DNA of 64,000 nt from Epiperipatus broadwayi (lineage: Eukaryota > Onychophora > Udeonychophora > Euonychophora > Peripatidae): NCBI GenBank assembly GCA_028023455.1, contig JAQFVV010006203.1, positions 12,128,348 through 12,192,347 of the forward strand, written 5' to 3'. Shown here piece by piece: positions 61,005-64,000 of the stretch. Every line of letters starts with the position of its first letter. Position 1 is the stretch's first letter. The position numbers and the translations under genes are program-made. The notes beneath the pieces were generated by a model that worked only from the letters and a program-made list of their open reading frames with translations, searched no databases and was not told the DNA's origin.

Positions 61005-61440
61005 GCTATCGCCTGAACAACCTGAGGGGTTAGGGGTTTCAGAGTAAACTTAATTAATCGTTGCTTTCACGGTCAGTTTGATTCCGCCATGTTTTATTGG
61101 AATAGTTATATCAGCCTGTTGCGTAGAAATAGACGAATAGATTATCTAGGTTTTGTGTAATTCCATTTCAAATCCACTTCAAGCACTCTTCCTCGATGAC
61201 TGTGGCAATGCCTTTCCTTCGCCGAAGTTGGCATCTCGCCGTACTACCATATGGGAAAGAAAGCAATTCTTTTCCAGGTAATCTCTTGGATCACCGGGTT
61301 TCGAAATGATCCCGGCTGGTTGTAGTGTCCCGGATCTACTTGGGGGCATTAAGCCTTGTCAAAGTACAAGCCGCCCGGTATTCCATTGATGCACCGCAAG
61401 TGATTACTGTAGGGCTCTTTAATCTAGGCAACCACTAGTA
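61005..61440. repeat. G+C-richer block, probable unidentified repeat
   Basis: Contains CCTGAGGGGTTAGGGGTTTC, CACCGGGTTTCGAAATGATCCCGG (box-B-like but without a tRNA fold I could draw) and CCGCCCGGTATTCC. No ORF. It may be part of the same interspersed element as the block at 61797-62090. Confidence 0.35.
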
Positions 61441-61796
61441 CATCAATCTTAGATATCATATTTATGCGAAGCCACCTCCAACTATTCGTATACACAACGG
61501 CTTGAATCTATTCGAATAAAATAACTTAATAAAAATAGTAGATAAATATTTCCAATGCTCCAAATGCTCTGATTCCCTTAGCCACCCGTCAATCATTTAA
61601 CTACACCGATATTGGCATGAGTTTGTTTACCAGGTAAAATGATTACTAAAGACTAGTAGCCAATTATAATAGAATCTCTATGGAAGTCTTACCGTACTGT
61701 TGAATAATATTTGTTAATGCTTGCTATTTATTATTAAACAATTTAGTTAATCTAATTTTGTGTCTGCCACCTCATTACTCTTGAAGTCTATTTAGT

Positions 61797-62090
61797 CACT
61801 TACTGTCTGTATTGGCAACTTAAATATATACATTACATTAATGACCGTACCAATATCCATAATGATAGATCTATATATAATTAACTATAAGTAATTTAGT
61901 CTGTGTTCTGAGTTGAGCTAGTAAAGGGATAACCCCATGCTGTTATAAAGTCATCATCGGTTGGTCATACCGGAGTTTGGGTTTGAATTTAGTTGGCGTT
62001 TTGGAATTTATTCTTAAACGTGGACTGGGTTTGAACTCGGGTACTGTGTATGAGTAAGCGTGGTGGATTTATACCGGTACATTATAAACT
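61797..62090 (+). repeat. Diverged repeat copy, related to 890-1170
   Basis: Shares ACTGTCTGTATTGGCAACTT, GAGTTGAGCTAGT, GGGTTTGAATTTAGTT and GTGGTGGATTTATACCGGTACA with the left-edge copy in the same order and orientation. Confidence 0.5.
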
Positions 62091-63068
62091 AATTCTAAGA
62101 GTCTCTCTCTCCCTGATCACTGAGCTAATTAAAATGAAGTCTTATGTGGGGTTGGAGTGAGTTGAAGGTATAAATTACCCTAGTGGTGAAGTCATTACAA
62201 TTTTGAATGTTTAGCAATGTGTAATGCTTTTTTTTCTCTTCTGGCTAATTCTAATTAAATATGTCAAGTTCTTTATATAGTTTTTATTTTTCATTTCTAC
62301 TGTAACACATTAGTATTTTTATCAATAAAATTCCCTTTTGAAACTACAAAATCTCAAAATAATATTGTATGCACATGTTTTTTTTTTATTTTTTAGGACA
62401 GTATTATTGCTTCAATAGCCAAAAGCATGCTTAGCATGCAAAAAAAAAAAAAGCATTGACTACTCTTTTCTTAAGCCAACACTTAAAAAAGGCAGTATAT
62501 ATCTATTATAAATAGTCAATGAAATATAATATAAATCTTTATTATATAATAATAACAACTTGTAAATACATCAACAGAAAATTATATATATAAAAGCCTT
62601 TTTCGGTAATTCTAATTTTTTTTACCCTTCTCAATATGATACCTCCTACTAAAGGAGTATTATTTCTTAGAATTATAAATAGTGTAAGAAGAGAAAAAAA
62701 CTGTGAGAATGTATATATTATAACAATCGAAATGAAAGTGAAGATCGAATCTAACCGCAAAAACAATATCTGCAACTACCAGGGCGCCATCTAGGCATTT
62801 GAGCCTAGAAAAATTTATAGAGTAGGCAGATACGCGCTGTTAAGATTCCACTTTAAATATTCCGATCGTTAGCCCAAGTCACTAGCTCAGCGGAGACGCA
62901 GAGATAAAAATCTATATCTTAATTTATATCTTAAATATCAATAAATAAAAGCTACTGCCAGAAATTAACACATAAAAATATTTATTTACGCACATATAAA
63001 ATAACATTTAAATTTTGAGGAATAAATTCAACATTTTAGATTTTTCTATTAATCTTTTAATTTTACAT
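62091..63068. other. A+T-rich sequence, mostly featureless
   Basis: The 3' side of the exon candidate at 63069. A minus-strand AATAAA near 62980-62985 lies about 85 bp past its stop codon. The block at 62775-62900 is G+C-richer (AGGGCGCCATCTAGGC) and probably repeat-derived. The frame at 62542-62775 is not supported. Confidence 0.4.
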
Positions 63069-63472
63069 TTAACTAAGTTTCAATGAGTTTAATATTTTAT
63101 TTAGATAGTCAAGTATGAATAGACTACATAGATCTGCATTTGAAAAGAAATTATTCTTCCCTGATTTAACCTTAGGCCACAAATTTCGCAACCAAACTGG
63201 TGCCAATTCATCTGATACATTCATGTATCCAATGTAGCATGATACGACAACACAAAATAGTATACTGACAGGAAAGTACATCTGAACAGTAAGTAGAATT
63301 AGAGAAGACATTGACTCTCCACCAACAGGAATGTCACATCTGTTGGCAAGTAGAACAATAAACAAAAAACTCCATAGGAATGGACTGCGGTCTTCTGCCG
63401 ACTTACCAACCCATCCATAGGCAAACAGAAGGTGTGTGGCATATATATGCAATCCTGCCCAAAGCGGATCTC
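63069..63472 (-). CDS. Possible terminal exon of an unrecognised membrane protein
   Basis: A minus-strand frame is open from just after a TGA at 63471-63473 to a stop at 63069. It contains two hydrophobic stretches (FLWSFLFIVLLA, and a longer one from SSLILLTV to VVVSCYIGYM), then a polar tail with LAPVWLRNLWPKVKSG and a Leu-rich end. Base composition is more balanced than in the surroundings, and an AATAAA lies about 85 bp beyond the stop, so a 3'-terminal exon is plausible. There is no good ATG at the start, and a weak AG acceptor (GTATGAG) is the only candidate. I do not recognise the family. It could also be a processed or transposon-borne fragment. Confidence 0.4.
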
Positions 63473-64000
63473 ATACTACATCTACTAATTACACAAATAT
63501 ATCCAATCCATTGAGCCAATTCAACTACGAAACGAATAACCTAAGATTACCCTACCTTAATATAACTTTACAAAACTATATAGCCATTCACGCCCGACTT
63601 AAATTTAACATTTAAATACGTTCGCACAGATTTGTTTATAAAATTTGTTTTAAAATGTTGAGTATAGATCAGCTGCACAGATTCCATGGTCAAAAACATC
63701 CCAAATTAAACACAACCGATCAAAATACAAAGTCATCGATAAGCGTCACTTGCATAGGGAATATACAAATCCCATTAGCATTCATCGTAAGATGCTTGCA
63801 GTGATATCATTGACATATATTCTAATCGAATGTGAAAACCACAACATTATCAACCGCTAACGAATCTATGCAACGTCTATACCCAACCTTAAATTTCATC
63901 ATTTAAAATTTAAACAACAAATAATTTATACAATAAGAGAAAAAAAAATGGAAATGATTTTTATCAATCGGAAAACATATAAAATTAAACATTATTAATT
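63473..64000. other. Right edge, nothing supported
   Basis: Moderately A+T-rich. No further open frame continuous with the exon candidate at 63069-63472 was found before the window ends. Confidence 0.45.

Noticed and set aside
61265-61330. tRNA gene suggested by GGGTTTCGAAATGATCCC
   Set aside because: No box A at the right distance and no cloverleaf could be drawn.

Overview
This is a metazoan genomic window. It is very A+T-rich, the only convincing cellular gene is split by introns of about 17 and 24 kb with standard GT/AG borders, and much of the rest is decayed transposable elements. There are no operons, bacterial ribosome sites, CRISPR arrays, rRNAs or functional tRNAs. The CYP2-type P450, the long introns and the mix of tRNA-derived SINEs, CR1/L2-like and RTE-like LINEs and hAT elements suit an invertebrate with a repeat-rich genome. 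A mollusc such as a cephalopod is my guess, but the sequence alone does not prove it.

The main gene is a minus-strand microsomal cytochrome P450. Exon 1 (53290-53638) holds the membrane anchor and proline hinge. Exon 2 (36140-36655) holds the C-helix W/R motif. Exon 3 (11689-12132) holds the I-helix AGTEST, K-helix ExxR and PTRF motifs. All internal junctions are phase 1 and join in frame to give 436 codons plus one base, about 85-90% of a CYP2 protein. Exon 3 stops just before the heme-cysteine loop. No matching last exon was found below it, so that exon lies left of the window or has been lost.

Layout. 1-11688: decayed repeats, dominated by two direct copies of a ~3-kb non-coding repeat (3618-6583, 7596-10573). 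12133-36139 (P450 intron 2): foldback elements, an LTR-like stretch, a ~345-bp repeat cluster, two copies of one CR1/L2-like LINE (the longer one interrupted by a 1-kb compound foldback), a tRNA-derived SINE with target-site duplications and a dead hAT transposon. 36656-53289 (intron 1): a candidate solo LTR, two short hAT elements, another SINE, a dead Gypsy-like reverse transcriptase, tandem repeats and an RTE-like remnant. 53639-64000 (upstream of the P450): more hairpins, a decayed unknown ORF, a second copy of the first SINE, two G+C-richer islands and a possible last exon of an unrelated membrane protein (63069-63472, minus).

I found no previously undescribed biological system. The most useful leads are the missing P450 last exon, the compound foldback inside the LINE, the paired 3-kb repeats, the GGTACA motif shared by several repeat ends, and the two unrecognised coding-like regions near the right side.
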